64,000 nt of DNA from Tridacna crocea. Lineage: Eukaryota; Mollusca; Bivalvia; Cardiida; Cardiidae. Location: positions 18,047,235 through 18,111,234 of the forward strand of contig OX031069.1 in the NCBI GenBank assembly GCA_943736015.1. The letters run 5' to 3'. Positions within the stretch are counted from its first letter, which is position 1. Each line of letters opens with the position of its first letter. This document shows positions 33,944 to 45,688 of this stretch, piece after piece. The position numbers and the translations under genes were made by a program. The notes beneath the pieces are model-generated. The model searched no databases, was not told where the DNA came from, and saw only the letters and a list, made by a program, of their open reading frames with translations.

Positions 33944-35231
33944 TCACGGAATTTTGTTCCGTCAAGAAACATGGCTCTGGTGAATGGGGGCTACTTGCAC
34001 TATACGGACATGAAGAAATTCTTGAAAATTCTTCTTCTCTGAAACCGCAGGTCAGACTTTGAAATAATTTCACTGAGATATTCCTTGGGTGACCCTTTTC
34101 AAAATCTTTTCGCGAAATTTTGATCCGTCAAGAAACATGCCTCAGGTGAACGGAGGCTACTTGCACTATACGGATATGAAGAAATTCTTGAAAATTCTTT
34201 TCTCTGAAACGGCTAGTCAGATTTTGAAATATATTCACAGCAATGTTCCATGGGTGACCCTTTTCAATAATTGTTTGCGAAATTTTGTTCCGTCAAGAAA
34301 CATGGCTCTGATGAATGGGGGCTACTTGCACTTTACGGACATGAAGAAATTCTTGAAAAATCTTTTTCTCTGAAACGCCTGGTCAGTTTTTTTAAAAAAA
34401 AAATTCACTGAGATATTCCTTTGGTGACCCTTTTCAAAACTTGTTCGCAAAATTTTGATCCGTCAAGAAACATGCCTCTGGTGCATGGGGGCTACTTGCA
34501 CTATACTGATATGAAGAAATTCATGAAAATTCTTCTTCTCTGAAACGGCTGGTCAAATTTTGAAATAAATTCAAGGCAATGTGCCATGGGTGACTCTTTC
34601 CAATAAGTGTTTGCGAAATTTGATCCGTCAAGCAACATGGCTTTGGTGAATGGGGTCTACCTGCACTACACGGAAATGAAGGAATTCTTGAAAATTCTTC
34701 TTCTCTGAAACGGCTGGTCAGATTTTGAAATAATTTCACAGCAATGTTCCTTGAGTGACCCTTTTGAAAATTTGTTTGCAAAATTTTGATCCATCAAGAA
34801 ACATGCTCTGATGAATGGGGGCTACTAGCACTGTATGGAAATTAAGAAGTTCTTAAAAATTCTTCTTTTCTGAAACTGATGGTCAGATTTTCAAATGACT
34901 TTTACAGGTGACCTTTTGAAAATTGGTTGGCAAAATAATGATTTTGTTTCCAATGTTTCAATTCTTGAAAAAAAAAGGGCTATGGTCCTTTTAAAAATTC
35001 AGGTGAGCGATCCAGGGCCATCTTGCCCCTCTTGTTTTTATTGACATGAAAGTCTATAAAATTTGACTGAAAGGTATCATTTAATATACACGAATTGTAC
35101 TGGTCTGTGCATGCACGTGAAAATCGCTTTGAGTGGGTTTCTTCTGCAAAATGCTTTCAATCGAGTTAAAATTTGTTTTATCGGACACATAATCGTTCGT
35201 CCGAATTTATGTAGGTCATTTGATATTGTCA

Positions 35232-35284
35232 TTAGCTTACCTGAGCACAGGGTGCTCAAGGGGAGCTTTTTAGGATCACCCACT
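35232..35284 (+). repeat. Family A left end, cut by DNA transposon
   Basis: AGCTTACCTGAGCACAGGGTGCTC hairpin and 'aaggggagc...taggatcaccc', then broken at 35284 by the DDE transposon. No GTCC tract follows. Confidence 0.7.
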
Positions 35285-37740
35285 CTACGAGAAAATGTTT
35301 GAATATCCCAGAAACAATTACAATGAATGAATCATTTTGATGTGATAAAATATTAACATATTGCGACAAACATTGTTAAAATCTCTGTTTGAGCTGTAAA
35401 AAGACCCAAGTCTTTTTAACATTCATTTACGATTTTGAGACAAAGAATTCCAACAAAATGAACAAATTAATATTTTCTTGTAAACATTAGGTCTGCTACA
35501 TCATTTTGATATCATATAGAATGTTAAAAGGATGTATGGTGTATTGTTTAGAGAATAATTCAATTTTTGATTGACTGTTTATCAGCGTATACCTGTAACT
35601 CCTCTTATTTTAAAACGTCAAACAAGATATGCATTTAATGTCATCTGGTGATTGAACTGGTCTTCTTTGATCCGCCTTCAAATCTTTAGACATTTGATTT
35701 TATCAGTTTTCAGCCCCATATGATCTCTATTGAAACATAGACAGGTTTCTTCCAATGTTGCTAGTTGTTCAAAACACTTTCAAGACAACGTTTTGAAATC
35801 AGAGGTTGTTGATGAACTGAAACCTCAAAATGGCTGTACATACCTGTTGGCATCAGAAGTTCAGGAATTGCTCCTTGTACTGCGTGATGCGACAAGAAAA
35901 AAGGGCTGTCTGGACTTTGATGATCCAAACAGTCTAACAGACCAGGACTATCAAAGATTAACTGGCATAACTAAATCACAATTTGACATTGTTCTTCGCT
36001 ACTTGTGTTCTTTAAATCATTCTGGGGTTCATAGTGTTCAGACTGCTCTAGCAATTCTTCTTGTCAAACTCCGCACTGTACTGCCTTTTTCCATCCTTTC
36101 TACGCTATTTGCAATTCGGAAGAGAACTATCAACACCAGTATTGCTTCTGTACGCAGAGATCTCAGTAGATGTTTTGTCCCGGCTTTCCTTGGCTTTAAT
36201 CATATGATATTACTAGACAAGAAATAATAGACAAGCACACGACAGTCTTTACCAAAACTTTATTTGGTAGCGGTCAAGATGTTGCCATTACAATAGCAGA
36301 TGGAACATACATCTACATTGAGAAAAGTTCGAACTTTTCATGTCAAAGGCGATCATATTATACACATAAATCTCAATCAGTTTTAAAACCAATGCTTGTT
36401 GTTGCATCTGATGGTTATATCATAACAGTTATCGGTCCCTATTTAGCAGATGGAAAAAAACAATGATGCTCAGGTTACAAAACATGCTTTTGGAAACAAT
36501 GTTGAAAACATAAAGAATTGGTTTCAAGATGACGATGTCATTGTAGTTGACAGGGGCTATCGTGATTGTCTGGACGTTTTAGCAGAACTTGGAATAAAAA
36601 CCAAAATGCCCAACTTTCTGCCAAAATGTCAGAAGCAACACACTACTCGAGAAGGGAATGAATCGAGGTATGTCACAAAGGTACGGTGGATGATTGAAAG
36701 TGCAAATGGGAGAATAAAACAGTGGAAAGCTCTCAGCAACAGGTTGCAAAATGTACTCATTCCCAGTGTTAGAGATTTTGTTTGTATTGTCTGCGCCCTG
36801 TGCAATGCTTTCCGCCCACCATTGGCTTCTAGCTCAAACACTGATCAAGTAGTTGCTGAAAGAATGTTGACTCTTTGCAGCAAAGAAAATCCTTTGCAGC
36901 AAAGAGTACAGTCCGAAAAACTGGACAAAAGGAGAGTCATTTGGAAAGATATTGATGAAAGTGAACTAGAAGATTTCCCAAAGCTTAATATTACATGTAC
37001 GGAACTGCGAGATTTAACTTTTGGAGTATACCAAATAAAACAAGCTCAAACATACTTGACAGAACACTTAGATGATGAGGGTGATTATAAGATTCTAGTT
37101 CACAGGGAACACCAAGGTTTGATTAAGGCCCAAATCCAGTCCAGGCACACATCGTCAAAGCTTCACAGTTTGTGGATAGAGTATATTGTTGGAAGTACGC
37201 CAATATTTCATTGGTATTGTACAAGTAAAGCCGGGGCAAGAGTTGTCGGATGTTGTGCTCATATTGCATCTGTGATAGGGTACCTATCATATTACCGACA
37301 TCAATCTCAAAAGCCAAAAATATCAAAGGAATTTTTCAATCGCCTTGATGACGCAGTGCAGATAGACCGTTGGACTGATTCTGAACTTGAAAATGACGAT
37401 GAAAATGAATAAAGATAGTCCTTTTAAAAATATTCATAATCATGAATCACAGTCAATCAAAAATTGAATTATTTTCAGAACAATACACCATACATCCTTT
37501 TAACATTCTATATGGTATCAAAATGATGTAGCAGACCTAATGTTTACAAGAAAATATTAATTTGTTGTTTTGTTGGAATTCTTTGTCTCAAAATCGTAAA
37601 ATAATGTTAGAAAGACTTGGGTCTTTTTACAGCTCAAACAGAGAAGATTTTAACATTGTTTATCGCAATATGTTAATATTTTATCACTTCAAAATGATTC
37701 ATTGTAATTGTTTCTGGGATATTCAAACATTTTCTCGTAG
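35285..37740 (+). mobile_element. DDE transposon with long terminal inverted repeats
   Basis: Left terminal repeat 35285-35578 and right terminal repeat 37449-37740 are inverted copies of each other (outermost CTACGAGAAAATGTTTGAAT), about 293 bp, differing by a handful of substitutions and small indels. They frame one interrupted transposase frame. No target duplication is evident at the ends. The whole is about 2.46 kb. The similarity of the arms says the insertion is fairly young, yet the coding frame is already broken. Confidence 0.85.
35730..37412 (+). pseudogene. DDE_Tnp_4-type transposase with SWIM-like tail, two frameshifts
   Basis: Transposase of the DDE_Tnp_4 group (Harbinger/ISL2EU-like) by motif. 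Order: a helix-turn-helix segment (LTGITKSQFDIVLRYL), catalytic domain with Asp in ADGTYIYI (codon at 36299), Asp in VDRGYRD, and Glu in MIESANGRIK, the last two about 48 residues apart, then a C-terminal C...CCAH motif (HWYC to GCCAHIASV, about 37220-37270) resembling a SWIM zinc finger. The open frame is broken twice. Near 36203 about five extra bases shift it, so the correct text continues in another frame (TRQEIIDKHTTVF). At about 36453-36460 one extra A in an A-run returns it. Net shift is zero. The N-terminus is uncertain: no good ATG, and CSKHF near the start recalls the end of a THAP finger whose first half is missing. Confidence 0.85.
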
Positions 37741-37963
37741 AATTCAAAAAGAATTCGGATCTAATTGATAGAGCAAAATCATTTATGCAATTATGACCCA
37801 TCCAGCCCTCCATACTTTAGAGCTCCGAAACGCCCCTTTGGACTCTGTTAATTTCTTAAATATTTCGGATGGATAAAGTAGACATGTGTAGCATTTTCTC
37901 ATATAAATTTCATGTGTGTTCTCGAGGGGTCTTTTTTCTTCATAAGTTTACCCACATCCTTTC
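37741..37963. other. Spacer, nothing recognised
   Basis: Does not match any family A module, although family A sequence lies on both sides. Confidence 0.4.
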
Positions 37964-38176
37964 GATCCGTTAAAAAAACATGGCTCTGATGAATAGAGGC
38001 TACTTGCACTTATACGGACATGATGATATGCTTGAAAATTCTTCTTCTCTGAAACGGCTGGTCGGATTTTTGAAATAATTTTACAGAGATGTTCCTTACT
38101 TGACCCGTTTCAAAATTTTTTGCGAAATCTTGATCCGTCAAGAAACATGGCTTTGGTGAATAGGGGCTACTTGCAT
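37964..38176 (+). repeat. Family A core fragment, left part
   Basis: Core 3 text (gatccgttaaaaaaacatgg, ggctacttgcacttatacgg) resumes here and is cut at 38176 by a foldback element. Confidence 0.7.
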
Positions 38177-40042
38177 TATACCCCGGTCACACATTGACGG
38201 AAGGCCGCCACGGAAGAGCTACGGATTCGTTCCCGCATTGTCCGTGACAATTCGTACTAGTCTGTAGGTGTCCGTATTGTAACCGTAGTCATTCGTAGTA
38301 GTCCTTGTATATATCCGTAGCGGTCCTTGACAATTTTTGAACATGCACAAAAATTCGCTACGGATCAAATGACCGTAGCGTATCCTTACTAGTCCGTATT
38401 AGACCGTACTGATACGTTCTGGTCCCTTTTAAAACCGTATCAGTCCGTACTTATCCGTAGGCAGGATTTGATACGGAGAACTACGTATTATCACGGTTAC
38501 ACTACGTTTTAGTTACGTTCTGATACGGATTTGTCACGGAAAGTCACGACCTTAATACGTTGTACTACGGAGAGGCAGGGATTCGCACGGTCTTTTACGG
38601 TTTACTACGTTGCAACACGATACAGTGCGGAATTGTAAGGATCACTATTGTTTGGTAGGATAAATTCAGAATCATGTATTTCAACAAAGGTATTTTTACT
38701 CTGTCTTTGTAGAATACAACGCAATTGCGCTTTGTTGAGTTCACAATCATGAACCGTCAACAAATGATGTTTGCAATAAATTGACTGCAACTGGATATTG
38801 GTATGGCACAAAATGTCAAGGCACTGGTCCAGCAGCTTGATGACATACATAGATGTAATAATTATATTTTTATCGTACTACTAATAATACCTTTAATTTA
38901 AGGTTACATATTTTACAAAACATTGTACGAAAAAGAATAAACATCAGTATTATAATGTGGCATTCTATCCAAACAACGATGCTAAACATGCAAGTAAAAC
39001 GATCAAATAGTGCGAGTACATAAAACTGTCACCGTTTCTGGCGGTTCAGGCAACCGCCAACGAAACGGGAGGTCAAAGGTTCGAGCCCGCCAGGAGCTTG
39101 TTCTGATATGGCTGGTTGGTGAACCGCCAGCTAGTTAAATGTATGGTTTCTGGTTGCCTGCCTGGTGCCAGGCTGGCCCTTTCGAAATGGGTGATACTAA
39201 CTATAAAGACAAGGACTTTACTTTTAAATCATAAACATTCACGATAATCAGTGTAATTGTGAAATAAACAGATTTTTATGAACATAAGAGAAACGTTATT
39301 GATCAATATTTTCATTGAACCCTTTGCCATTCAATCCCTTCGTTTTATGGGGCTGCAACAGACAAGTCAGGAAAACATTCTGATTCTAGGAAATCGAAAG
39401 AAATGCTTAAAATGGACAATTTCTCCATTTCCCACAATGCTTTCTACCTTATTGTAGAACTGAAGCTCATTTGTACCAAATTTAAAGTTGTTGTCTGCAG
39501 ATGCTTTCAGTTTCGTGGAGGCCAAATTTTGTCAACTTATGATAGGTTATTGATTATGATAATCAGGTTAAAAAAAGTCAGAGAATGTGTGGACTAGAGA
39601 TTGGCTTTTACGAAGACCCTTCCATGGCCATTATGAGGCTCTCATGGCCGAACTTGTTGCATTTTGAAAGTGAGCAGGCTAGAGCATTTGGACGGAATGC
39701 TAAATCGTGGTAGGTCCGTATCGATCCGTGACGATTCGTACTACTACGTATCGGATCATTCTTATTCGTACTAATCCGTACCTGTACCGTACCAAATCGT
39801 AGTGTATCCGTACTTCAATCGTCCTAATTATGTTGCTCTGTATTAAACCGTGTCCAACCGTAACAGTCCGTATCACTCCTGGAACTCTGACCTACATTTT
39901 GGCTGTAGATCCTTCGAACTCCGTACTCACACCGTTGTGTATCCGTATTGGAACCGTATTGAATTTGTCATTTCCGTAGTCATCCGTGAGCGATTAGATA
40001 GTAGGTCTTCCGTGGCGGTCTTCCGTGAATATGTGACCGGGG
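38177..40042. mobile_element. CCGTA-rich foldback element with unrelated centre
   Basis: Left end TATACCCCGGTCACACATT and right end ATATGTGACCGGGGCTTTAT are inverted. Both flanking blocks (about 38177-38640 and 39700-40042) are dense in CCGTA/TACGG words in opposite sense (ccgtagtagtcc-type, next to ttacggac-type). The 1-kb centre (38640-39700) is different DNA. It holds an 81-codon minus open frame with no known domain and a stretch with a B-box-like word (ggttcgagccc at about 39068). The insertion sits in family A core 3; TTATA occurs at both edges. Confidence 0.7.
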
Positions 40043-40448
40043 CTTTATATAGAGATGAAGAAATTCTTGAAAAATTTTCTGCTCTGAAACCGCTGGTCAG
40101 ATATTAAAATAATTTCACAGCAATGTTTCTTGGGTGACCCTATTCAAAACTTGTCCGCGAAATTTCGATACGTCAAGAAACATGGCTCTGATGAATGGGA
40201 TCTACTTGCACTATACAGACATGAAGAAATTCTTGAAAATTCTCCTCTGAAACGGCTGGTAAGATTTTGAAATAATTTCACAGAAATGTTCCTTTAATGA
40301 CCCATTTAAAAAGGTGTTTGCGAAATTGGATCCATCAAGAAACATGGCTCTGGTGAATGTTTCCAATGTTTCAATACCTAAAAAAAAAAAGACTATGATC
40401 CCCTAAAAAATTCAGGTGAGTGATCCAGGGCCATCTTGGCTCCCTTGT
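40043..40448 (+). repeat. Family A core and 3' end
   Basis: Core 3 units continue after the foldback and end in CAGGTGAGTGATCCA, hairpin GGGCCAtctTGGCTCC, CTTGTT. A family B element starts immediately. Confidence 0.7.
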
Positions 40449-41809
40449 TAGCTCCCCTGGCCGAAGGCCAGCGAGCTATTGTCATGGCGTTGTGTCCGTC
40501 GTGCGTCCGTCCGTCCGTCCGTTCGTTCGTCCGTGCGTGCGTCCGTAAACTTTTTCTTTAAAAAACTTCTCCTAAGAAACTATTGACTGGATTTTTACCA
40601 AATTTCACAGGAATGTTCCTTAGGTGGTCCTCTTTTAAATTCCTTCAAATAATTGTGTTCCATGAATAATTCTGGTTGCCATGGCAACCAAAGTAAAAAT
40701 CTTTAAAAATCTTCTCCTCCCAAACCGCTAATTGGATAGCATTATTTTTTTTGCAGGAATGTTCCTTAGCTAGAGGTCTACAGAATTCCTAAAAAAAAAA
40801 AAGATCCGTCAAAAAACGTGGCTTTTATGGGAGACTCATTTTCCTTTTATGGTGTAAAGTAAAATCTTTGAAAAATTTCTTCTCTCAAACTACTTGTTTT
40901 GATTTCATTGTTGTATTGAAGGTTAGTTCCAATGGTGGTAAGTCTTTACCATACAATCCTGACTTTTAAGGACCCTAAAGAAGAAGTCTTTGGAAAACAC
41001 TCTTGGAAAAGGAGAAAATGCTGGTAATCAGCATTTTCTCCTTTTCCCTCAGTGTTTTCTACTCTATCAAAGAGAGAAATCATCATTTCATCAATGTTTA
41101 ATTTGTTGTCTGCAAATGCTCTCAGTTTGGTCACATCCCAAGTTTTGTCATTTGGTAAAGAGTTAAAGATGGTTGCTTTCCATAATCTATAATCCTTTTC
41201 ATATAAAACAAGGGAAACTCTGCACTTTGATTAGTTCTGGTAAAGGTTTGTTGACCTACTGGTGACCTGGTACAAAGAGGGACAGGGCTTTACTGTTGTG
41301 ATAAGGCATTTTGTTATCCAATCAAACTGATCCCTGACAAAGAAGACTTTAGAAAACATTGTGGAAAAAAGAGAAAATGCTGGTAACCTTTTCCCAGAAT
41401 GTTATCTACCCTTCACAAAACAACTTTCAAATTTTCATTAACTTTTATTTTTTCGTCTACAAATGCTTTCCATTTGGACAACCCTAAAATGTTGTCGTTT
41501 GGTAATGAGTTAACTATAACCAGAAGACAAAATTTTTATAATTGGCCATAATTAAAAGATGTTGCAGACAACATAATAAATCTTCAAATTAGTAAAACTT
41601 GTATCAAAAAGGGTAGAAATTATTGTGTAAAACTAAGAAAATGCAGGTAACTTTTATTTTCTTCTTTTCTCACAATGATTTTCATAGCTTTTTTTTCTTT
41701 AGTGACCTAAAATGCAGGAATGAATGGTAATTGTTAAAATTTACTTCTCTTCACCGTTACAGAAAAATCAGGCCTGTGGAGCAATACAGGCGCTCAAGCG
41801 CCTCTAGTT
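40449..41809 (+). mobile_element. Family B element with unique core, copy 2
   Basis: 5' end GCTCCCCTGGCC with hairpin CTGGCC-GAA-GGCCAG, GTCCGTCCGTCCGTTC tract. The unique core matches 12389-13632 with one extra segment. The 43-nt perfect hairpin is at 41005-41047. The right end is GGCCTGTGGAGCAATA, hairpin AGGCGCTcaAGCGCCT (perfect), CTAGTT. Family A core text follows directly. Confidence 0.8.
41005..41047. other. Perfect 19-bp-stem hairpin in family B core
   Basis: Arms ggaaaaggagaaaatgctg and its exact complement around loop gtaat. It is conserved with 12932-12974 and has small-RNA-precursor proportions, though a function is only inferred. Confidence 0.85.
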
Positions 41810-42630
41810 AAAATTTGTTCGTGAAATTGTGATTCGTCTAGAAACATAGCTCTGGTGAATGGGGGCTACTTGCACTATAAGGACCTGAAGAAATTCTTGA
41901 AAATTCTTCTTCTCTGAAACCCCTGGTCAGATTTTGAAGTAATATCACAGCAATGTTCCGTGGGTGACCCTTTTAAATAATTGTTCGCGAAATTGTGATC
42001 CATCAAGAAACATGCCTCAGGTGAATTGGGGCTACTTGCACTATAGAGATATGAAGAAATTCTTGAAAATTCTTCTTCTCTCGAACGGCACGACAGATTT
42101 TGAAATAATTTCACAGCGATGTTCCATGGGTGGCCCTTTTTAAAAATTGTTCGTGAAATTTTGGAACGCCAAGAAACTCATTATGTGGAAAATTGGCTCT
42201 GGAGAATGGGGGCTACTTGCACTGTATGGAAATTAAGAAATTCTTGAAAATTCTTCCTCTCTGAAAGATTAGATTAGATTTTGAAATAATTTCAAAGCAA
42301 TGTTCCTTGGGTGACCATTTTCTAAAAGTGTTCGCAAAGTTTTGATTCATCAAGAAACATGGCTCTGTTGACTTAGGGCTACTTGCACTATACGGACATG
42401 AAGAACTTCTCGAAAATTCGTCCTCTCTGAAACCCATGGTTAGATTTTGAAATAATTTCACAGAAATGTTCCTTTAATGACCCTTTTTAAGATTTGTTCG
42501 CGAAATAATACTTTCACTATACAGAAATTAAGAAAATTGCTTGGCAAAATAATGATTTTGTTTCCAGTGTTTCAATACCTCAAAAAAATTGGCTATGATC
42601 CTGTCAAAAATTCATCTTGGCCCCCTTGTT
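41810..42630 (+). repeat. Family A core with damaged 3' end
   Basis: Core 3 units resume after the family B element. The right end lacks CAGGTGAGCGATCCAGGGC: the text goes from 'caaaaattca' directly to 'tcttggcccccttgttt'. Confidence 0.7.
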
Positions 42631-43194
42631 TGTTTTAACAGGTATGTCTTGGAGTTATCGGTTGATTTTTGACAAAAAATCTCTAAACAAATGAAGGGAC
42701 AGACCTTAACTGAAGTTGTAATTATGGTATAGATTTACCTTGCCTCACAGAAAATTTGTTCTAGAGCTCAAACTCTTTGGTTACAACTTATACACAAATG
42801 CACACTTAACGCATGCTTTGGGAATATTAAAGTGTGTTACAGTTTAGATGAAACGTTAGCGCTCCAGTTTTAACAAAATATGTTTATTTAATATGATCAT
42901 AAAAAAATTAAGCATTTACTGGTTAAGTTTTATCCGAGTTACATTACAAATAAAAATGTCATGGCATAATTTTGCAAATTTCCAGATCATTCATAGTAAT
43001 AAGAGTTTAGGGTACTGGATGAAGCCAATCTAATCAGGACTAATAATATCAGTGTTTGTGAAATATTTGTTTTTGGATATTTGTGTATGAACAAAATAAT
43101 TTTATATTCACAAGTATAAAATGATTTTATTGGTAAAATAGATCATGAAGATACATTGGGCCCGTCTTGCTAATAGATTAACTGTTTATACAAT
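42631..43194. other. No gene recognised
   Basis: AT-rich single-copy-looking DNA. Confidence 0.45.
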
Positions 43195-43456
43195 ATGGCT
43201 TGCAACACGCGAAAAGGGCACTCGGACATTTGCATAAAGTGTCGTCTCGGATCAGTCTGCTCAGTCTGCGCAAGCTAGTCCGAGAGGGCACTTTACGTCT
43301 ACAGTAGAGGTTGTTCTTCTCCATACTTGTGCAAAACAGAAACTTACCTATAAACGGAAATTGTCGTTTCCAATTAGCCTGCGCGGACTGCACAGGCTGA
43401 TCCGAGACGTCACCATACGCCAATGTCCGAATGTCCCTTTTTGCGTGTTACAGGCC
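43195..43456. mobile_element. Foldback MITE, copy 2
   Basis: About 260 bp with long inverted arms. The left reads ggcttgcaacacgcgaaaag then ggcactcggacatttgc; the right end read backwards is ggcctgtaacacgcaaaaag then ggacattcggacattgg. Both arms contain gtctcggatcagtctg/gcctg words. Same family as 22843-23088. Its open frame is not a gene. Confidence 0.7.
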
Positions 43457-45688
43457 AATTTATGGTTCTATTTCGAAATATGTGAGCTATGATCTGGAGA
43501 AAAGGGACTTAATGTATCTATGCGAGGCATGATACCAGTCCAGAGATGCCTACTATTCCGATTTTTTCGGAATCATACCGATCTTAAAGTCTATTTTCCG
43601 TAGTAAGATGTCGGACATTAAAAATCTGATAAATTCCGACAAAGAACGTTTTTTAACGGTGACGAAAAAAAAAATGAAAGTAATAAATTCCTTATTATGC
43701 AAGGGAGATTAGCCTGATTATCGATCAATAAGAGTAACTTGCCTTTGACATTCTGATTCATCATTCGCATTTTGTCCTGAAGTTCCTCATGTACTCATAG
43801 TAAAAAGCAGAATAGTTGTATAGACAATTAGTCACTAGACCGGCAAAGAAAAACGTCGCATCATGCAGAAAATTATCGGGCAATATACCAATCTGTGGCC
43901 TGTTGTCAAGTCATATAGTAAAAGGAGGAAGTGATTATATACTGTGCTCATGTGTCTTTGATAAGTCTATTTTCACAAATAAAATTATATTTTAAGTACA
44001 TGTATATGGTATTCTTGAAAATGTCCTCAGATTCCAGATAAGTGTCGTTTAGAGTTAGCATCTCTGCCAGTCAAGTCATTATATAGAAATGGGTCCTTGA
44101 AGTTTTTTCCTTAACAACCGGTAGCAGCATGGGGTACACTGGTCATTTGACATGCAGAAAAATTGATAAGAAACACAAGGTTTTGATCAATGTCACCTTG
44201 CGCCGCATACACAGGCTAACAGGATCGATACGGTCTGCAGATGCATCAAGTTCACTACCCCCACTTCCCAACCCCCCAAAAAAAGAAAAAGGCTAATTCT
44301 TTTACCAGTACTATGAACAATATTTTACCAATGCCAACGGCTGCCTGACTCTATAACTCCGCCTAAACAACGGTTGGTCAGAGAGAGGATAGTGTCGTGT
44401 GCAATGACTATCATAAATCATCTTTTGTCAATCCTGTTCTGTCAGGTTGTTCAATAAAAACGGACAATATCACTTGTGATATCGGTTTGTAGCAAGGAGG
44501 TTCTATTACTACAACACGTTTGTAATTTACATGAATGGCTTGTATTCTGTCATAAAAGGAAAAAAAACAGACATGTAAGATAGGTATAAAAGGTGAAGTT
44601 TCTGACATATTTGCACATGTGCTCTGACATTATGAATTTATAAACTAAACCGGACACCATAGATAACTCTTTTTTATATAAAGAAACAAATATGCCAATT
44701 AATCTTGATAAAACCAAACTACTGTAATTTAGGATTGGTATAGGATAGGTGGCTCTTTACTTGACACAGAAAAATTAAGGTTTTGAGAAACTATTTCAAA
44801 TTACGTAAATTTACAGACGTATGGTCTTATAATTCACAAAAAGGTGATGGTATTTAGCTAAATGTAAATTTGCAGCACAGACACGTAGAAGCCTCTTGGG
44901 AATGTTCCATATAATAAGTACTTTAAGAAATTCGTCCGAAATTTTGCTAGGATTCCATGGGTTTGAATGCTATGTCCAATAATCGAATGACACTAGGACA
45001 TTACACTTATTATCCCTTATCAGATTTAGTTTATCAAGTACTGGATATGACATAAAGATGTAATCGACTAGATACCAAAAATTTTGATATGCTTAAAAAC
45101 GTATCATCATTATGCCAAAGTAAATTAGGTCTCAAAAGTAAGACATTTTTTTTATCATAGTACCGATTGATAGTATTTAGATGCATGTATGTTAGGAAAG
45201 TGGTAACCAACAATCATTTGTTTTTAATTTAAAACAAAGATTTAAGGATTGCAATTATCAGACTTGGCAAAATTTGCTGGATTTATCAAGATGTGATTTT
45301 TACGAGAACTTCAAAAGTATTCTAAATGTAAGATTTAAATCAATGCTAGCAGAGAAAACTTGCTGATTGTTTATTTCAGTGAAAGAATCCAGAATAAGTC
45401 CAAAGGTTAGCGTTATGTTACAAAATTGATGGAATAGACAATGGCACGTTTCTATTTGTTAAAATGAAAATAATATAGAATTTGTATTGTGGGTCCGAGG
45501 CCTTATTTTGCAAATGAAACATATCGATTGTTTACTGGTGAGAGATCCATGTCACCTTTGTTTCAGTAAAGGTTTTTTTGTAAGCCATTGACTTTTTTTT
45601 TTTAAAGATTGGTCAGATGCTTCTCTATAAACCAGTTGTAAAAGGCTTTTTTAATCATTTGCTTAATACACATTTATATTTTCAACAG
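43457..45688. other. No gene recognised; lies just upstream of the protease exon
   Basis: Single-copy-looking DNA without recognised repeats. It may be intron or upstream sequence of the protease gene. I found no upstream exon that continues the protease frame. Confidence 0.4.

Larger units (their letters stand above)
32342..35036 (+). mobile_element. Family A element, core 3, with a SINE and a family C insertion
   Basis: 5' end AGCTCACCTGAGCACAACGTGCTC, GTCCGTCGTGC tract, core 3 units. Interrupted at 32751-33235 (SINE with target duplication) and 33313-33943 (family C). The 3' end at 35001-35036 is CAGGTGAGCGATCCA, hairpin GGGCCAtctTGCCCC, CTTGTT. Both insertions are in the T-rich/A-rich part of core units. 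Confidence 0.8.

Noticed and set aside
38605-38850. 81-codon minus-strand host exon
   Set aside because: Codon use looks plausible but there is no acceptor or known domain, and it lies inside a foldback element.
44411-44608. 65-codon minus-strand protein
   Set aside because: Low-complexity, no domain, no splice signals.
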